Positions 17,356-27,500 of a stretch of 40,212 bases of DNA are shown one piece after another. Source of the stretch: Pirellulaceae bacterium. GTDB taxonomy: Bacteria; Planctomycetota; Planctomycetia; Pirellulales; Pirellulaceae. The translations under genes were made by a program, and so were the position numbers. Within the stretch, counting starts at the first letter, position 1; the number at the start of each line of letters is the position of its first letter. The stretch lies in contig JAKVBZ010000046.1 of assembly GCA_022448645.1 (NCBI GenBank), positions 1-40,212 on the forward strand. Direction: 5' to 3'. The notes beneath the pieces were generated by a model. The model did no database searches and had not been told where the DNA came from. It saw only the letters and a list, made by a program, of their open reading frames with translations.

Positions 17356-18201
17356 CTAACTGGAAAACTTATTCTTGCGAAACACGAATTGATTGCACCC
17401 ATGCCCACGTTCCGTGGTAAGCCTCGTGAGCACGTAATCACGTGCGGTATAAAAATCGAATATCTCTTCGGGCTTGGCTACCTCGAATGGATAGCCTCCT
17501 ACCCAATCCACCAGGTCGTACCAGACAGACATGCCTCGATCTTGTTTCTTTTTCGCCCAGTCTTCGAGAGGCAAGGGATTTTGAAATCGTATCAAACGAA
17601 TCAAGGCGGCTCGTACTTCCCACCAAGCTCCGACACACAGCACCATCGCTAACTTTGCCGGGTAGGGAACCTGGTTATAGAGTTTTTTGAACGCCAACCA
17701 ACGGCGGCTTGCTCCGCCTTGGTCGTTGTAGATGGCAATCATTAACTGTCCACCAGGAGTCACCGTTTGGTTCGCAAGGTCGAGTGCGGTCCACATGTCG
17801 CCGGTTTGATGTAGTACTCCCCATGAATAGGTGACGTCAAAAGTTCCAAGCGATGCGACATAGGTCCTGTTAAGCACAGAGCCTTCCTCGACGGTCCAAT
17901 CCGCGTCGTTGGGGAAATAACGATCTTTCAGGAACTGCGTGCAGCTGACGCAGGCTGGATCATAGTCAAACGAATGAACGCGAGCTCCCAGACGACGGGC
18001 AGCTAAACTGAACAAACCACTTCCGGCACCGATGTCGAGAAAGGATTTTCCGTGAAGCGAATGGTCATTAAGGTCTAGCATCTTGACCAGCGAATGCTGA
18101 GCCGTAGCAATGCGTTCATCATCCAGGGTCGTCAGGAAACGTTGCCAGTTTCGACCGAACTCGAATCGTTCGCCACGACCAACTTCGGCGGCCTGGGGCA
18201 T
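17356..18201 (-). CDS. Class I SAM-dependent methyltransferase
   Basis: The SAM-binding motif I, KSFLDIGAGSGLFSLAARRLG, occurs at about residues 52-72. It is followed by ARVHSFDYDPACV (acidic end of strand 2), FDVTYSWGVLHQTGDMW (motif around strand 4) and GGQLMIAIYNDQGG (strand 5). The C-terminal half (WEVRAALIRLIRFQN, EDWAKKKQDRGMSVWYDLVDW) contains the family-typical insert before GGYPFEVAKPEEIFDFY. The frame is open to a TTG at 18243, but I prefer the ATG at 18201: AGAGGA lies just upstream and this start avoids overlap with the SH3b gene. Homologues in planctomycetes often lie among cell-surface or sugar genes; the methyl acceptor is unknown. It follows the SH3b gene by 16 bp, so the two are probably co-transcribed. 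Confidence 0.87.
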   Translation of the reverse strand: MPQAAEVGRGERFEFGRNWQRFLTTLDDERIATAQHSLVKMLDLNDHSLHGKSFLDIGAGSGLFSLAARRLGARVHSFDYDPACVSCTQFLKDRYFPNDADWTVEEGSVLNRTYVASLGTFDVTYSWGVLHQTGDMWTALDLANQTVTPGGQLMIAIYNDQGGASRRWLAFKKLYNQVPYPAKLAMVLCVGAWWEVRAALIRLIRFQNPLPLEDWAKKKQDRGMSVWYDLVDWVGGYPFEVAKPEEIFDFYTARDYVLTRLTTERGHGCNQFVFRKNKFSS

Positions 18202-18217
18202 GTGGTCCTCTAGGAAG

Positions 18218-19618
18218 CTACCGACGTTGTTGGTCCAATTCAACCACCCGCTCTGCTAACAAATGAGGCCGGTACAGTTGTGGGACGGTTCGTTGAGTGC
18301 CCCGAATAGCAATTTGCTTGCGTAGATAGCGGCGTAGGTTCAGACCGGGGGTCGCAGTTACAAACTTCAGGATACGACCGTAGTCGTCTGTTAATGCGTA
18401 CTGGGGGACATCTTGTCGCTGAGTCACGACGGGCATGAGCCAACCGCTACCGTCATAATTGGGTGTGGTGTTGGATGGCAATGTGCCGGGCAGGGTGCCT
18501 GGAACGTCGTTATGAATAGTAGCTGCAATTGCTGGCGGAGACCCAGCTGGCGTCGGAGTAAGCGGGTCAATCCCGATATTCGCAGATCGTTGCCGAATGG
18601 ATTCGAATTGTGCAATCCTCTCCAGCAATCGTAGAGCAGTTTCTCTTTCGGTTTCAGTTTTGGCGATGGTAGCCAGATGGCTCGCATGGGCGCGCAATGG
18701 ATCTAGTTGCCACGTGGTCCTGGGACTGGCCACCATCTTGGATAACGCGATCTCAAGTTCAACGACGGATGCGTTTTTTGCTAGAAAGTCCGGCTCGTTT
18801 GCGGCAGGTATGCCGGTGATGCTAGTTTCAGCTTGTCCTTTGTTCATGCTGGTGACGGCAGTATCGGTTGGAGTTCCGACTGAACCGGGTGCTCTCCAGT
18901 GATGGTCTGATGGATCGGGTTCCTTGATAGATTGCGGCGGAACACTGGACCTACCTGTCCGAGACGTCCATGAGATTAGGCGGTTCTCTTTCTCTTGGTC
19001 CGTAGCGGCTGTCAGAGTCTCTGCGGATTCCTTGGATTCTGATAGCAGATTGGAATTGTCTAGCGGTATTGGTTCGAGCAGGATAAGTTCTTCTTCTTCC
19101 GATTGCTCCTGTGGTAATGGAGACCGATCAATGTCGCTTCCACGAATCCAGCGAAATTCGCCAGCTGGGGGAGAAATCTTGTACCAGCGGTTGTCGCCAT
19201 CTTTAACGATGGCCAGGACCTCGACCATTTCTCCAGGGTCAAGTTGCACTTGGGCGACGTTACGGTGATCCGACAGAAAGCTACCTATGCGGGCTGGAAC
19301 TTTGGCTTGTACCACTTCCGCCAGATGCTCTCCTTCAACTAGGCGAAGTGCGTTTGATGGGAGCCAACTAAAGCTGTTTTTCGGCGGACGGACTGCCAAC
19401 CATCCGTGTTCGTTTTGCCAATACACTTCCACACGATCTCCGCGTGAAAGTTCACTTGTTGGGTAGTAGTCTCCGCTAGGGCCACTGCGTAAATAGATGT
19501 TGTCTGCAGTGACATGGGCTTCATACGGAAAAGGGGTCGCACCGCTTGCCACAGGGGCGCCGATAATCGAAAAGGCGGTACAAAATAGGACGATGATTTG
19601 TACGGTGCAGAGTCGCAT
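18218..19618 (-). CDS. Secreted protein with two bacterial SH3-like domains
   Basis: The 466-aa product begins with a signal peptide (MRLCTVQIIVLFCTAFSIIG). A first SH3b-like domain at about residues 30-92 carries the hallmark DNIYLRSGPSGDYYPTSELS, then GDRVEVYWQNEHGWLAVRPP. A second, weaker one at about 98-165 reads DPGEMVEVLAIVKDGDNRWYKI then EFRWIRGSDI. The remaining 300 residues are low in complexity, rich in Pro, Thr and Ser, with one helical segment (ETALRLLERIAQFESIRQRS) and a folded C-terminus (RILKFVTATPGLNLRRYL). SH3b domains often bind peptidoglycan or act as cell-envelope adaptors. The frame is open upstream to 19906, but the ATG at 19618 has GGGAGA about 8 nt before it and starts the signal peptide. 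Confidence 0.82.
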   Translation of the reverse strand: MRLCTVQIIVLFCTAFSIIGAPVASGATPFPYEAHVTADNIYLRSGPSGDYYPTSELSRGDRVEVYWQNEHGWLAVRPPKNSFSWLPSNALRLVEGEHLAEVVQAKVPARIGSFLSDHRNVAQVQLDPGEMVEVLAIVKDGDNRWYKISPPAGEFRWIRGSDIDRSPLPQEQSEEEELILLEPIPLDNSNLLSESKESAETLTAATDQEKENRLISWTSRTGRSSVPPQSIKEPDPSDHHWRAPGSVGTPTDTAVTSMNKGQAETSITGIPAANEPDFLAKNASVVELEIALSKMVASPRTTWQLDPLRAHASHLATIAKTETERETALRLLERIAQFESIRQRSANIGIDPLTPTPAGSPPAIAATIHNDVPGTLPGTLPSNTTPNYDGSGWLMPVVTQRQDVPQYALTDDYGRILKFVTATPGLNLRRYLRKQIAIRGTQRTVPQLYRPHLLAERVVELDQQRR

Positions 19619-20050
19619 CGTAGATTTCTCCCGAAGGACGAAGCTGAATTCAACGAAAGAACGCGTAAAAAGTGGCAGGTTTGTACGCCAATCGTCAAGA
19701 TGACTCAAGCCGGATTCGACCATGCTATCTTGTCTTCCGCTAATCTCCCTTTCAGTTTCTGCTAGCTGCCATGCTGTTGACAGCTTAAGTGTCGTCATAG
19801 CGTCAGGAATCACATTTACCAGCAGATAGCACAAGTTAGAAAAAAAATTCTGCGCACGTTGTCGGACATTCCGGTAACGATGCTTTTCCTGGCAATCGTA
19901 GACCATGATTCAGCAGCTTACCGCCAACGGTGCTGTTCAAGAAAGCATGTGCTGGTGCCAACACAACAGCTTGTTTTTGCGAGAGTTTAGTTGTCTACGG
20001 CTCGAGATGAAAAATTTTGCCACGACCGACGTTTGAGTTTTAAGCAGATG
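19619..20050. other. Intergenic region, nothing recognised
   Basis: About 430 bp lies between the SH3b gene start and the map stop. The minus strand is open upstream of the SH3b start as far as 19906, but that extension lacks protein-like character. No RNA gene or strong hairpin is apparent. Confidence 0.45.
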
Positions 20051-20848
20051 CTAGAAGATATGTCCACGTTGTGGGCCGTCGTTGGTAAATGTGAGGATTT
20101 CTGGTCCGTCCTCGGTCATGAGAATGGTGTGTTCGAACTGCGCGGACAGTTTTCCGTCCCGCGTGCGGACTGTCCAGCCGTCTTGTTTGTCGAGAACGGT
20201 TTCCCTGTTTCCTTCATTGATCATGGGTTCGATGGTAAAACAGACGCCTGGTTCGATTCGTTGGAATCTGGCTTGTTGATTCGGAAAATGAGGTATGGAT
20301 GGTTCCTGATGGAACCGGCGTCCCACTCCGTGTCCTACATATTCCCGCACCACGCCATAGCCCATCGAGTTCGCTTTTCGTTGAATGGCCCTGCCGATTT
20401 TTACAATAGGATCGCCGGGCCCGATTGAATCGATACCCAAATACAGGCAGTCAAAGGCACATTGCACGAGACGCTTTACGGAATCTGGAACATGTCCAAT
20501 GATGAAAGTTTCCGACTGATCTCCGATCCAACCGTCCACGATCGTCGTGATATCGACGTTTAAGATGTCCCCATCTTGGAGAACTTTGTTACCAGGTATG
20601 CCGTGGCAAATGACGTCATTTAGACTTGTACAGCAACTTCGTGGAAATCCCTGGTAACCCAGACACGCTGGTGTGTGCCCATGGTCTCGAGTGTACTCCA
20701 GCACGAGCTGGTCAACTTCTCCGGTAGTGATTCCCGCTTTGACGAATGTTCGCAGATGATCCATCAATTGCGCGTTGAAGCGACCCGCCTTGCGCATGCA
20801 ACCACGTTCGACTTCGACCAACGCTAAATTTTGGCGTCCAAATAGCAT
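20051..20848 (-). CDS. map: Methionine aminopeptidase, type I
   Basis: The enzyme removes the initiator methionine from nascent proteins. All five metal ligands are present at family spacing, numbered from the chosen start: Asp99 in LNVDITTIVDG, Asp110 in GWIGDQSETF, His173 in YVGHGVG, Glu207 in CFTIEPM and Glu239 in AQFEHTI. The substrate-pocket histidine in NDVICHGIPG is also present. There is no N-terminal zinc-finger or SH3-binding extension, so this is the short type Ia form, 265 aa. The frame is open to a GTG at 20881. I chose the ATG at 20848 because family members start close to the first helix (RGCMRKAGRFNAQLM), although neither start has a clear Shine-Dalgarno sequence. Confidence 0.95.
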   Translation of the reverse strand: MLFGRQNLALVEVERGCMRKAGRFNAQLMDHLRTFVKAGITTGEVDQLVLEYTRDHGHTPACLGYQGFPRSCCTSLNDVICHGIPGNKVLQDGDILNVDITTIVDGWIGDQSETFIIGHVPDSVKRLVQCAFDCLYLGIDSIGPGDPIVKIGRAIQRKANSMGYGVVREYVGHGVGRRFHQEPSIPHFPNQQARFQRIEPGVCFTIEPMINEGNRETVLDKQDGWTVRTRDGKLSAQFEHTILMTEDGPEILTFTNDGPQRGHIF

Positions 20849-21122
20849 GATGCTTGACCGACCGAATTCTCGAGCCGCCACATTTCGTTTAGGGAACTCA
20901 GTAGTTCAAGTTTACAACGTACATGCCATATTGCCCACGGAGTTAACCAAGAATTCACAATGGGGCAAAATGCCCCGTGTCGAGCTACGACGATGTCAGG
21001 TGTTGTAAAAAGGGTCCTCTCTTGGCGGAAAGCCCATGAAGTAGCTAAAATCCGTGGAGATATGGCAGTATAATCGTTGCAAGCTGTTATCTTCTTTCAA
21101 CTTATTTCAAAGTTACCAAACC

Positions 21123-23969
21123 ATGCCCCGTTATAATCCGTCGGTTATTGAGCCTCGTTGGCAACAGTTCTGGGATCAAAATGCCACATTTCGTGCCCCC
21201 GACATTCCATCTGGTGAAAAACTCTATGTGCTCGACATGTTTCCTTATCCAAGTGGAGAAGGCCTGCATGTTGGTCATCCCGAAGGATATACGGCGACCG
21301 ATATTACTTGTCGCTTTGAACGCATGCGTGGTCGCAGTGTACTGCATCCTATGGGATTCGACGCTTTTGGCTTACCAGCAGAAGAGCACGCGATCAGTAC
21401 GAACACACCACCCAGAGAATCGACCGAGCGAAATATTGCTAACTTTCGACGCCAGCTGAAGATGCTTGGTTTTAGCTATGATTGGGACCGCGAATTTGCA
21501 ACGACGGATGTGGATTACTTTCGTTGGACACAATGGATCTTTTTGACACTTTTCGATACCTGGTTCGATGAAGAGCAGCAGCGCGGTCGGCCGATTTGTG
21601 AGTTGCCAATTCCCGATGATGTGGCGGCAGGTGGGTCCCAATCTGTGGCGCGATATGAAGATCAACATCGATTGGCTTACCAGGCGAGTGCTATGGTGAA
21701 TTGGTGTCAGGCACTCGGTACTGTGTTGGCTAACGAAGAGGTGCAGGACGGCAAGAGTGAGCGGGGTGGGCACCCCGTGGAACGGCTCCCGTTACGTCAG
21801 TGGATGCTTCGCATTACGGCCTATGCTGACCGTCTTGAAAAGGATCTGGACGACCTGGATTGGTCAGACAGCGTGAAACGACTGCAACGGAATTGGATTG
21901 GCCGAAGTACCGGTGCCGAGGTTGACTTTTTTGTCGGAGAGCGTTCAGCCTACGAGTTGTGGCGCAAATCGCAGGATCAAGGAGATTTTCCTCGAGATCC
22001 TAATCCGGATGTTTTACGCATTTACACGACTAGGCCGGACACGTTGTACGGGGCGACGTACATGGTGATTGCCCCAGAGCATCCATTCGTGGAGCGATTA
22101 ACCACAGCGGAACAGAAAGACGCTGTCCAGTCGTATTGCGACGCTGTCGCGCATAAAAGTGATCTAGAACGAACGGATTTGGCAAAGGAGAAAACGGGAG
22201 TATTCACTGGATCGTATGCCATCAATCCAGTCAACGATCAAGAGATTCCTATTTGGATTGCCGACTACGTGCTGATCAGCTACGGAACAGGAGCCATTAT
22301 GGCTGTTCCGGCCCACGACGAACGGGACTTCGAATTCGCTCAGCAGTTTGATCTACAAATTGTTGCTGTAGTAGATCCTGGTGATGTAGCTGATGTGGAC
22401 CGTGCCGCGGTGTTACCAGGTGAACAATGTTTTGCCGGACAGGGAACCGCGGTGAACTCAGATCGCTACAACGGACTATCCACCTCCGACTTCCAATCTC
22501 GTATCACCTCAGATTTAGCGTCGGCAGGAATGGGGCGGTGGGCGGTCAATTATAAGTTGCGAGACTGGCTGTTCAGTCGGCAGAGGTTCTGGGGTGAGCC
22601 TTTTCCTGTATTGCACCTGTTGGACGGTGATAGCCAGCCCACAGGCATTGTGCGTGCCGTGTCAGCTGACGAATTACCAGTAGACCTGCCGCATCTTGAC
22701 GATTTCAAACCGCCCGGGACTCCTGAACCTCCGTTGGGCAAAGCACCAGACGATTGGTTGTTTGTTAACCACGGTGATCGGCACTATCGCCGTGAAACGA
22801 ATACGATGCCTCAATGGGCCGGTTCGTGTTGGTATTACTTGAGATTCATTGACCCTTCCAACGCAGAAGCGTTTGTTGATTCTGAAAAAGAGAAAGCATG
22901 GATGCCGGTGGATCTGTATGTCGGAGGGGCCGAACATGCTGTGCTGCACCTACTGTATGCTCGGTTTTGGCATAAGGTTCTTTATGATCGTGGGCTGGTC
23001 AGCACTCCGGAACCGTTTCAAAAACTTGTTAATCAGGGGATGATCTTAGGAGAACTGGAGTTCACAGGATATCGTGATACGTCCGGATCTTGGGTGAGTA
23101 GCCGCGACGTCCACACCGACAACCATGGACAAACCGTACAACGAATCAATCGCGAAAGTGTGGAAGCTGTTAAAGTCGAAGCCAGTCAAGTCGAGAAAAA
23201 GGGCGATGCTTTTGTCCTGAGTGCGGATCCTGATATCCGTATCGACAGTCGAGCCCACAAAATGTCCAAGAGTCGGGGTAACGTCGTCAATCCAGACGAA
23301 ATTGTGCGAGACTATGGGGCAGACAGTTTGCGTTTGTATGAGATGTTTATGGGACCTTTGGAGATGCCCAAACCTTGGAGCATGTCTGGAGTCAACGGGG
23401 TTCGTGGTTTCTTGGATCGAGTCTGGCGAATGATCATTGACGACCGTAGCGAAACGCTCGAATTGAACGCTGCAGTCCAGGAAGTCTATCCGACCGAAGA
23501 GCAGGCCCGCATGCTGCACCGGACGATCCAGCAAGTGACCCAAGATACGGAGAATATGGAGTTTAACACAGCCATCGCCCGCATGATGGAATTCGTGAAT
23601 TACTTTACGAAGCAATCCGTTCGCCCAAAATCCATCATGGAGCAGTTTATTCTGTTGCTGTCTCCTTATGCCCCACACATTGCCGAAGAGATATGGCACA
23701 CTTTAGGCAATGACGACACACTGGCATATGAGCCTTGGCCAAGTTTTGATGAAGCGTTGATTCGCGAGGATACCATTGAAGTACCCGTCCAAGTCAACGG
23801 GAAGATACGTTCAAAAGTAAAAGTACCTGCTGATGGTAGCAAGGAAGATCTTGAGCAAGCTGCACGTTCGGATCCTAAGATTGCTCAAATTCTCGAGGAT
23901 TCGAGCGAACAAAAAGTTATTGTCGTACCAGGGAGAATGGTGAATTTTGTCGTGCGATCTTGTGATTGA
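21123..23969 (+). CDS. leuS: Leucyl-tRNA synthetase
   Basis: The 948-aa class Ia synthetase charges tRNA-Leu. The HIGH motif appears as HVGH at residues 49-52 ([17 protein letters not shown]), and KMSKS at 713-717 ([15 protein letters not shown]). Between them lie the CP1 editing domain ([21 protein letters not shown], then [19 protein letters not shown] with the editing Asp) and the catalytic-core motif [15 protein letters not shown]. The C-terminus has the anticodon-binding helices and a final beta domain ([14 protein letters not shown]). It is somewhat longer than the E. coli enzyme, partly because of an insertion before KMSKS. The ATG at 21123 starts the conserved [17 protein letters not shown]; upstream in-frame codons to 21054 are unlikely to be used. 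It is transcribed alone, divergently from map. Confidence 0.97.
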   Translation: MPRYNPSVIEPRWQQFWDQNATFRAPDIPSGEKLYVLDMFPYPSGEGLHVGHPEGYTATDITCRFERMRGRSVLHPMGFDAFGLPAEEHAISTNTPPRESTERNIANFRRQLKMLGFSYDWDREFATTDVDYFRWTQWIFLTLFDTWFDEEQQRGRPICELPIPDDVAAGGSQSVARYEDQHRLAYQASAMVNWCQALGTVLANEEVQDGKSERGGHPVERLPLRQWMLRITAYADRLEKDLDDLDWSDSVKRLQRNWIGRSTGAEVDFFVGERSAYELWRKSQDQGDFPRDPNPDVLRIYTTRPDTLYGATYMVIAPEHPFVERLTTAEQKDAVQSYCDAVAHKSDLERTDLAKEKTGVFTGSYAINPVNDQEIPIWIADYVLISYGTGAIMAVPAHDERDFEFAQQFDLQIVAVVDPGDVADVDRAAVLPGEQCFAGQGTAVNSDRYNGLSTSDFQSRITSDLASAGMGRWAVNYKLRDWLFSRQRFWGEPFPVLHLLDGDSQPTGIVRAVSADELPVDLPHLDDFKPPGTPEPPLGKAPDDWLFVNHGDRHYRRETNTMPQWAGSCWYYLRFIDPSNAEAFVDSEKEKAWMPVDLYVGGAEHAVLHLLYARFWHKVLYDRGLVSTPEPFQKLVNQGMILGELEFTGYRDTSGSWVSSRDVHTDNHGQTVQRINRESVEAVKVEASQVEKKGDAFVLSADPDIRIDSRAHKMSKSRGNVVNPDEIVRDYGADSLRLYEMFMGPLEMPKPWSMSGVNGVRGFLDRVWRMIIDDRSETLELNAAVQEVYPTEEQARMLHRTIQQVTQDTENMEFNTAIARMMEFVNYFTKQSVRPKSIMEQFILLLSPYAPHIAEEIWHTLGNDDTLAYEPWPSFDEALIREDTIEVPVQVNGKIRSKVKVPADGSKEDLEQAARSDPKIAQILEDSSEQKVIVVPGRMVNFVVRSCD

Positions 23970-24309
23970 TCTCAATGGCAGTTGCGTTTCTCTGTAGCCT
24001 GGGACCCCGACTCAATCAATGAGTAGGGGCGGGGCTCAAGCTGACAACGCAGCAATCATCTATTTCCTGTCTTTTTACGGTGTGCTGTGGCATTTCGTTC
24101 TAGCGATCCAAATGAGGACGACCGTCGTCTGTTCCGCGAATGAATTTGTTTTCAGCCCACCAACTTGGCTGTGCGAACCAAATTGAGGTCCGCCAAATCA
24201 TTGATCTGAACCGACGTGCGTTGGGTTAACGATGTCGGTTCATAGGCTTATGCTCTCAGAGTTGGATGCCTGCGTGACACTTTTCAACGTCTGTATTCAT
24301 GGTTAACGG
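23970..24309. other. Convergent intergenic region with a stem-loop
   Basis: Between the converging ends of leuS and speE, a 10-bp stem with one mismatch (24005-24014 with 24020-24029, loop ATCAA) is the only structure seen. It has no T-tract, so it is at best a factor-dependent or 3'-end stabilising hairpin. No gene is recognised in this 340 bp. Confidence 0.45.
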
Positions 24310-25893
24310 CTAACGGAGTACTCCCTGTAGATACAGTGGGTACAGCTTGGGTTCGAACATCGAATTGACCGGTACCTCGATGGGAGCCAAATCCTTTCCT
24401 TGCTGCGTGGCGATGGCCATGACCTGTGGGGAAAGGAACTTCGTTTTGCTGATATCCACGGGGAAACGATCGGGCATCTTGCCATCTTGAGCAGCTAGGT
24501 GAAAGCCCCATATACCAAACGAAGGTACCGTGACGCAAAAGCTGTAGGTGTGCATGGGACCCAAATCTTTCAATTCGGCTGCCTGCATCGTGCGCGCGAT
24601 ACACCAATACGCTTCGCGAGTGTAGAACGGTGAGGATGCTTGCGTTGCCACAAAGCCACCATCCGACAGCAGGCGTCGTACTCCCTTGTAAAACTCGACG
24701 GAGTAAAGTTTGTTCAAGACCTCGTTATGGGGATCTGGCAGGTCAATAATGACTCGGTCATAACGGTGTGATGCGTTTCGTACAAAATTGAAGGCATCCT
24801 CGTGATGGATCGTGACACGAGGATCGGTCAGGCTTTGTTCGTTAAGGCGGGAAATAGGAGGAAATGTGCTACAAAGCCTTGTCATTGTTGGGTCGATATC
24901 GACAAGGTCGATCTTTGCAACATCGTCATATTTCAAGATCTCACGTGCCGCCATCCCGTCACCACCCCCTAATAACAAAATTCGTATCCGGTCGCCTTTC
25001 AATGCCATGACTGGATGAACCAACGCTTCATGGTAGCGGTATTCGTCTCCCGAGGCGAATTGTAAATGCCCATCAAGGTACAGACGTATCTCGGCGTTGC
25101 GATCATTCCTGGTGACGATGATCCGTTGATATGGCGTCTGTTCGCGGTGAATGATTTGGTCAGCGAACAATTGCCCTTCGGCAAAGGTTGTAACGCTGGC
25201 GGAATAGATAAGGCCTGCGAGTAATGTTGTGATGACGAAGAAGCACCCGAGGAAATAGACGCCAGGACGTCGAAGGGCGTGCCGAAAACAGTATACCGTT
25301 ACGATTGCTACGATGGCATTCAATAGTCCAATGACGTACGAAGCACGAAACAGTCCCAGAGACGGCAGCAGCAGGATCGGAAAGCCAACAGATCCAATTA
25401 ACGCGCCGAGATAGTCAAGTGAAAGAACATTGGCAATGGCCAAACGTAAACTACGAGCCTGACTGAGCAGTCGAGTGAGTATGGGGATTTCGAGGCCTAC
25501 AAGAGCGCCAATGCTGATGATCAAGGTGTACATGACGGGACGGTAAAACGCATAAAACGGAAATACCACAAACAGCACTGTGCTGGATACTCCACCGACA
25601 AGAGCGACAGCGATTTCAACCGTAACGAAACAGCTGACTAAATGGTGATCTAAGTGCCGCGACAAATAAGATCCGACTCCCATCGCGAACATGAAGAGAC
25701 CGATGGTGATCGAGAATTGATAGACACTGTTTCCTAAAAGATAAGAAGAGACAGTAGCTACGATCAGTTCGTAGGTGATGCCACACATGGCGACCACCAT
25801 TACCGAAACTAGCAGCACCGACGTCTTCCAAGTACCAAGTTCGGCGGAAGGGGTGTCGCGTTCGTTTTCACTGGCCGAAAGAAATTCCGGCAT
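24310..25893 (-). CDS. speE: Membrane-anchored spermidine synthase (polyamine aminopropyltransferase)
   Basis: The 527-aa protein has a polytopic membrane domain in its first half: about seven helices between residues 22 and 240, such as TSVLLVSVMVVAMCGITYEL and LVGGVSSTVLFVVFPFYAFY. It is fused to an aminopropyltransferase domain. In that domain RIILLLGGGDGMAAREIL is the decarboxylated-SAM binding loop, KIDLVDIDPTMTRL holds the acidic residue of strand 2, and YDRVIIDLPDPHNEVLNKLYS contains the catalytic Asp and the D-x-x-DP motif. QTPYQRIIV and EYRYHEALVHPVMAL match the usual gate and substrate strands. The start at 25893 lies one nucleotide after the lipoprotein stop; upstream in-frame codons to 26010 overlap that gene. 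It completes an operon with speD. A membrane location may couple polyamine transfer to lipids, transport or periplasmic targets; that is inference. Confidence 0.88.
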   Translation of the reverse strand: MPEFLSASENERDTPSAELGTWKTSVLLVSVMVVAMCGITYELIVATVSSYLLGNSVYQFSITIGLFMFAMGVGSYLSRHLDHHLVSCFVTVEIAVALVGGVSSTVLFVVFPFYAFYRPVMYTLIISIGALVGLEIPILTRLLSQARSLRLAIANVLSLDYLGALIGSVGFPILLLPSLGLFRASYVIGLLNAIVAIVTVYCFRHALRRPGVYFLGCFFVITTLLAGLIYSASVTTFAEGQLFADQIIHREQTPYQRIIVTRNDRNAEIRLYLDGHLQFASGDEYRYHEALVHPVMALKGDRIRILLLGGGDGMAAREILKYDDVAKIDLVDIDPTMTRLCSTFPPISRLNEQSLTDPRVTIHHEDAFNFVRNASHRYDRVIIDLPDPHNEVLNKLYSVEFYKGVRRLLSDGGFVATQASSPFYTREAYWCIARTMQAAELKDLGPMHTYSFCVTVPSFGIWGFHLAAQDGKMPDRFPVDISKTKFLSPQVMAIATQQGKDLAPIEVPVNSMFEPKLYPLYLQGVLR

Positions 25894-25894
25894 A

Positions 25895-26623
25895 CTATTT
25901 TCCAAAGCTGAAACCGCGAGAGCCACTGCGCGAACGAGCAGAGCGACTACGCGAACGAGCAGGGCGGCTGGACTTACTGCGGACCTTGGAGCGGACCGCA
26001 TTGACGGCACTGGCGTGGTAGTTTTTGGGACTCATCTTCATGTTGTCAAAGCGAGGTTTTGGCTGCGTAGCGTAAAAGCTGTTTTGCCGTCCTAACATCG
26101 AACCAAGCATGTACGCCGTAAAAAATCCGCCCATGCGGGGACGGTAGGGATGTTCGCGGTGGTAGTCATTGGTGTCGGACGCGATCAGACGTTTGCGATC
26201 TGAATCAATTTGTACGGTGAACAGTTTTTTGTCACCAGTATCCTTTGTCATGTTTTGGTTCCGGTCCGTAAAACCTTCGATCGCACCATTGGCATTCAAT
26301 GATACTCCAATTGGCGATTGAATCAGTTTTCTGCTGTTTAGCTCGGTGGCGAATCTGGTCAGAAGCTCCTGTTGTTTGGCAGCATCTTCTTCAGCTGCAG
26401 CCACCTGAGCTATGTCCTCCGGTTGTGATGAATTCGCCGGATTAGCAGCTGAGGCCGCATCGGACTCATCCATAGTCGCCATCAATATATCCAGAACTTG
26501 GTTCAAGTCGATCACTTCCACGTTGGTGTGTGTTACGCAACCGCTTGTGCCCACCATGCAAAGGAGGCTTACACCAACGAGTAGTACGGAAGTCCATCCG
26601 AAATCGTGGAAACGTCGCATCAT
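25895..26623 (-). CDS. Lipoprotein of unknown function with an Arg/Ser-rich tail
   Basis: The 242-aa product has a signal sequence ending in a plausible lipobox (VLLVGVSLLCMVGTSGC, Cys at residue 29). An acidic, Ala-rich region (about 50-85) is followed by a small folded-looking part (IGVSLNANGAIEGFTDRNQN, then KKLFTVQIDSDRKRLIASD) and GGFFTAYMLGSMLGRQNSFY. The last 35 residues are almost entirely Arg, Ser and Lys (RSRSRSARSRSGSRGFSFGK). Such a tail could bind nucleic acid, membrane phosphates or acidic glycans. Two adjacent ATG codons follow a GAGG site. It is tightly packed in front of speE (one nucleotide between stop and start), so it very likely belongs to the polyamine unit. No known family is recognised. 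Confidence 0.8.
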   Translation of the reverse strand: MMRRFHDFGWTSVLLVGVSLLCMVGTSGCVTHTNVEVIDLNQVLDILMATMDESDAASAANPANSSQPEDIAQVAAAEEDAAKQQELLTRFATELNSRKLIQSPIGVSLNANGAIEGFTDRNQNMTKDTGDKKLFTVQIDSDRKRLIASDTNDYHREHPYRPRMGGFFTAYMLGSMLGRQNSFYATQPKPRFDNMKMSPKNYHASAVNAVRSKVRSKSSRPARSRSRSARSRSGSRGFSFGK

Positions 26624-26690
26624 TCACCTCATGTTTATGGACTGAATCAGATGGCAAGAATTCCTGGCAAAGCTGACAACATAATCTGAC

Positions 26691-27500
26691 TTAAACAAGG
26701 TCGTAGCGATAGTGCAGTTCATGAATTCCGTCTGCAAAAAAATCGCTGAGCATGCCTTCTTGGCGAAAACGACTGGTGGAAAACAAACGGGCGATTTTTG
26801 TCGCATCGGATGGTATTCCTACAAAAATGACCCTTCCTTCCCACTTCTCTACTTGGCGAATGACCTCGGCCAAGTCGTCTGCCGTTGCTCCAGGCCCGTC
26901 GGTGGTTTCCCACTGGATGTAATAGGCGTCATCGGTTTCAGGGATTTCGTCGACGTCAACGATTTCAGCTCCCGAATCAAACATTTCCAAATTGCTCGCC
27001 TTCTCCAACTCCTTAACGCGGTAACCAAGTGCAATCAGTGCCTCGTTACGATCGTAATAATGAGGATGCTTGAGTTCGTCTCCGAACCCAATGGCCCGAT
27101 ACACATCGTGGGCCACCCGATAGATCTCGCCACGTCCCGGAGCGACGTAATCGCTGGTGTTAACGAAAATCTTGCGAGCGCCCTGATTCCTTAACAGGTT
27201 TACCATTTGTTCGATCATCAACTTCCCCAAACCCATTCCACGTTGTGCCGTGTGCAGATAGGTCCATGACAATCCGTAGGTGTTATCAGTGGTGTCGATA
27301 TGCTGAGCACCAGTGACGCCCGAAACGAGTCCTCTTACATCTAGTACGTAATGCCCACCGATGTCCCGTTGGTATGTCTTGCGAGCAAAGTCATAGTCAT
27401 CTTCGTCGTGCTGCCGGATGATGTCCAAGACAGGAAGCACGTCATCCGAAGACATCTCTCTAAATGTCACACCCGAAGGCAATGCTGGATTAGAATCCAT
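26691..27500 (-). CDS. GNAT-family N-acetyltransferase with extra C-terminal domain
   Basis: The 269-aa protein has a GNAT core in its first 155 residues: SSDDVLPVLDIIRQHDEDDY, GHYVLDVRGLVSG, and the acetyl-CoA loop AQRGMGLGKLMIEQMVNLLR (R/Q-x-x-G-x-G/A). Then come GARKIFVNTSDYVAP and VYRAIGFG. The remaining 110 residues form a second small domain (DDAYYIQWETTDGPGATADD, then EVIRQVEKWEGRVIFVGIPS) of unknown type. Its start codon overlaps the end of speD by 11 bp, which implies translational coupling. That makes a polyamine, or a polyamine-modified product, a reasonable candidate substrate, but the sequence does not prove it. A 67-bp gap separates it from the lipoprotein. Confidence 0.85.
   Translation of the reverse strand: MDSNPALPSGVTFREMSSDDVLPVLDIIRQHDEDDYDFARKTYQRDIGGHYVLDVRGLVSGVTGAQHIDTTDNTYGLSWTYLHTAQRGMGLGKLMIEQMVNLLRNQGARKIFVNTSDYVAPGRGEIYRVAHDVYRAIGFGDELKHPHYYDRNEALIALGYRVKELEKASNLEMFDSGAEIVDVDEIPETDDAYYIQWETTDGPGATADDLAEVIRQVEKWEGRVIFVGIPSDATKIARLFSTSRFRQEGMLSDFFADGIHELHYRYDLV

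Noticed and set aside
23046..23699. 217-codon minus-strand frame inside leuS
   Set aside because: Lies entirely within a confident synthetase gene and shows no family pattern.
24005..24029. Rho-independent terminator after leuS
   Set aside because: The stem has a mismatch and is not followed by a T-tract on either strand, so it is noted only as a stem-loop.
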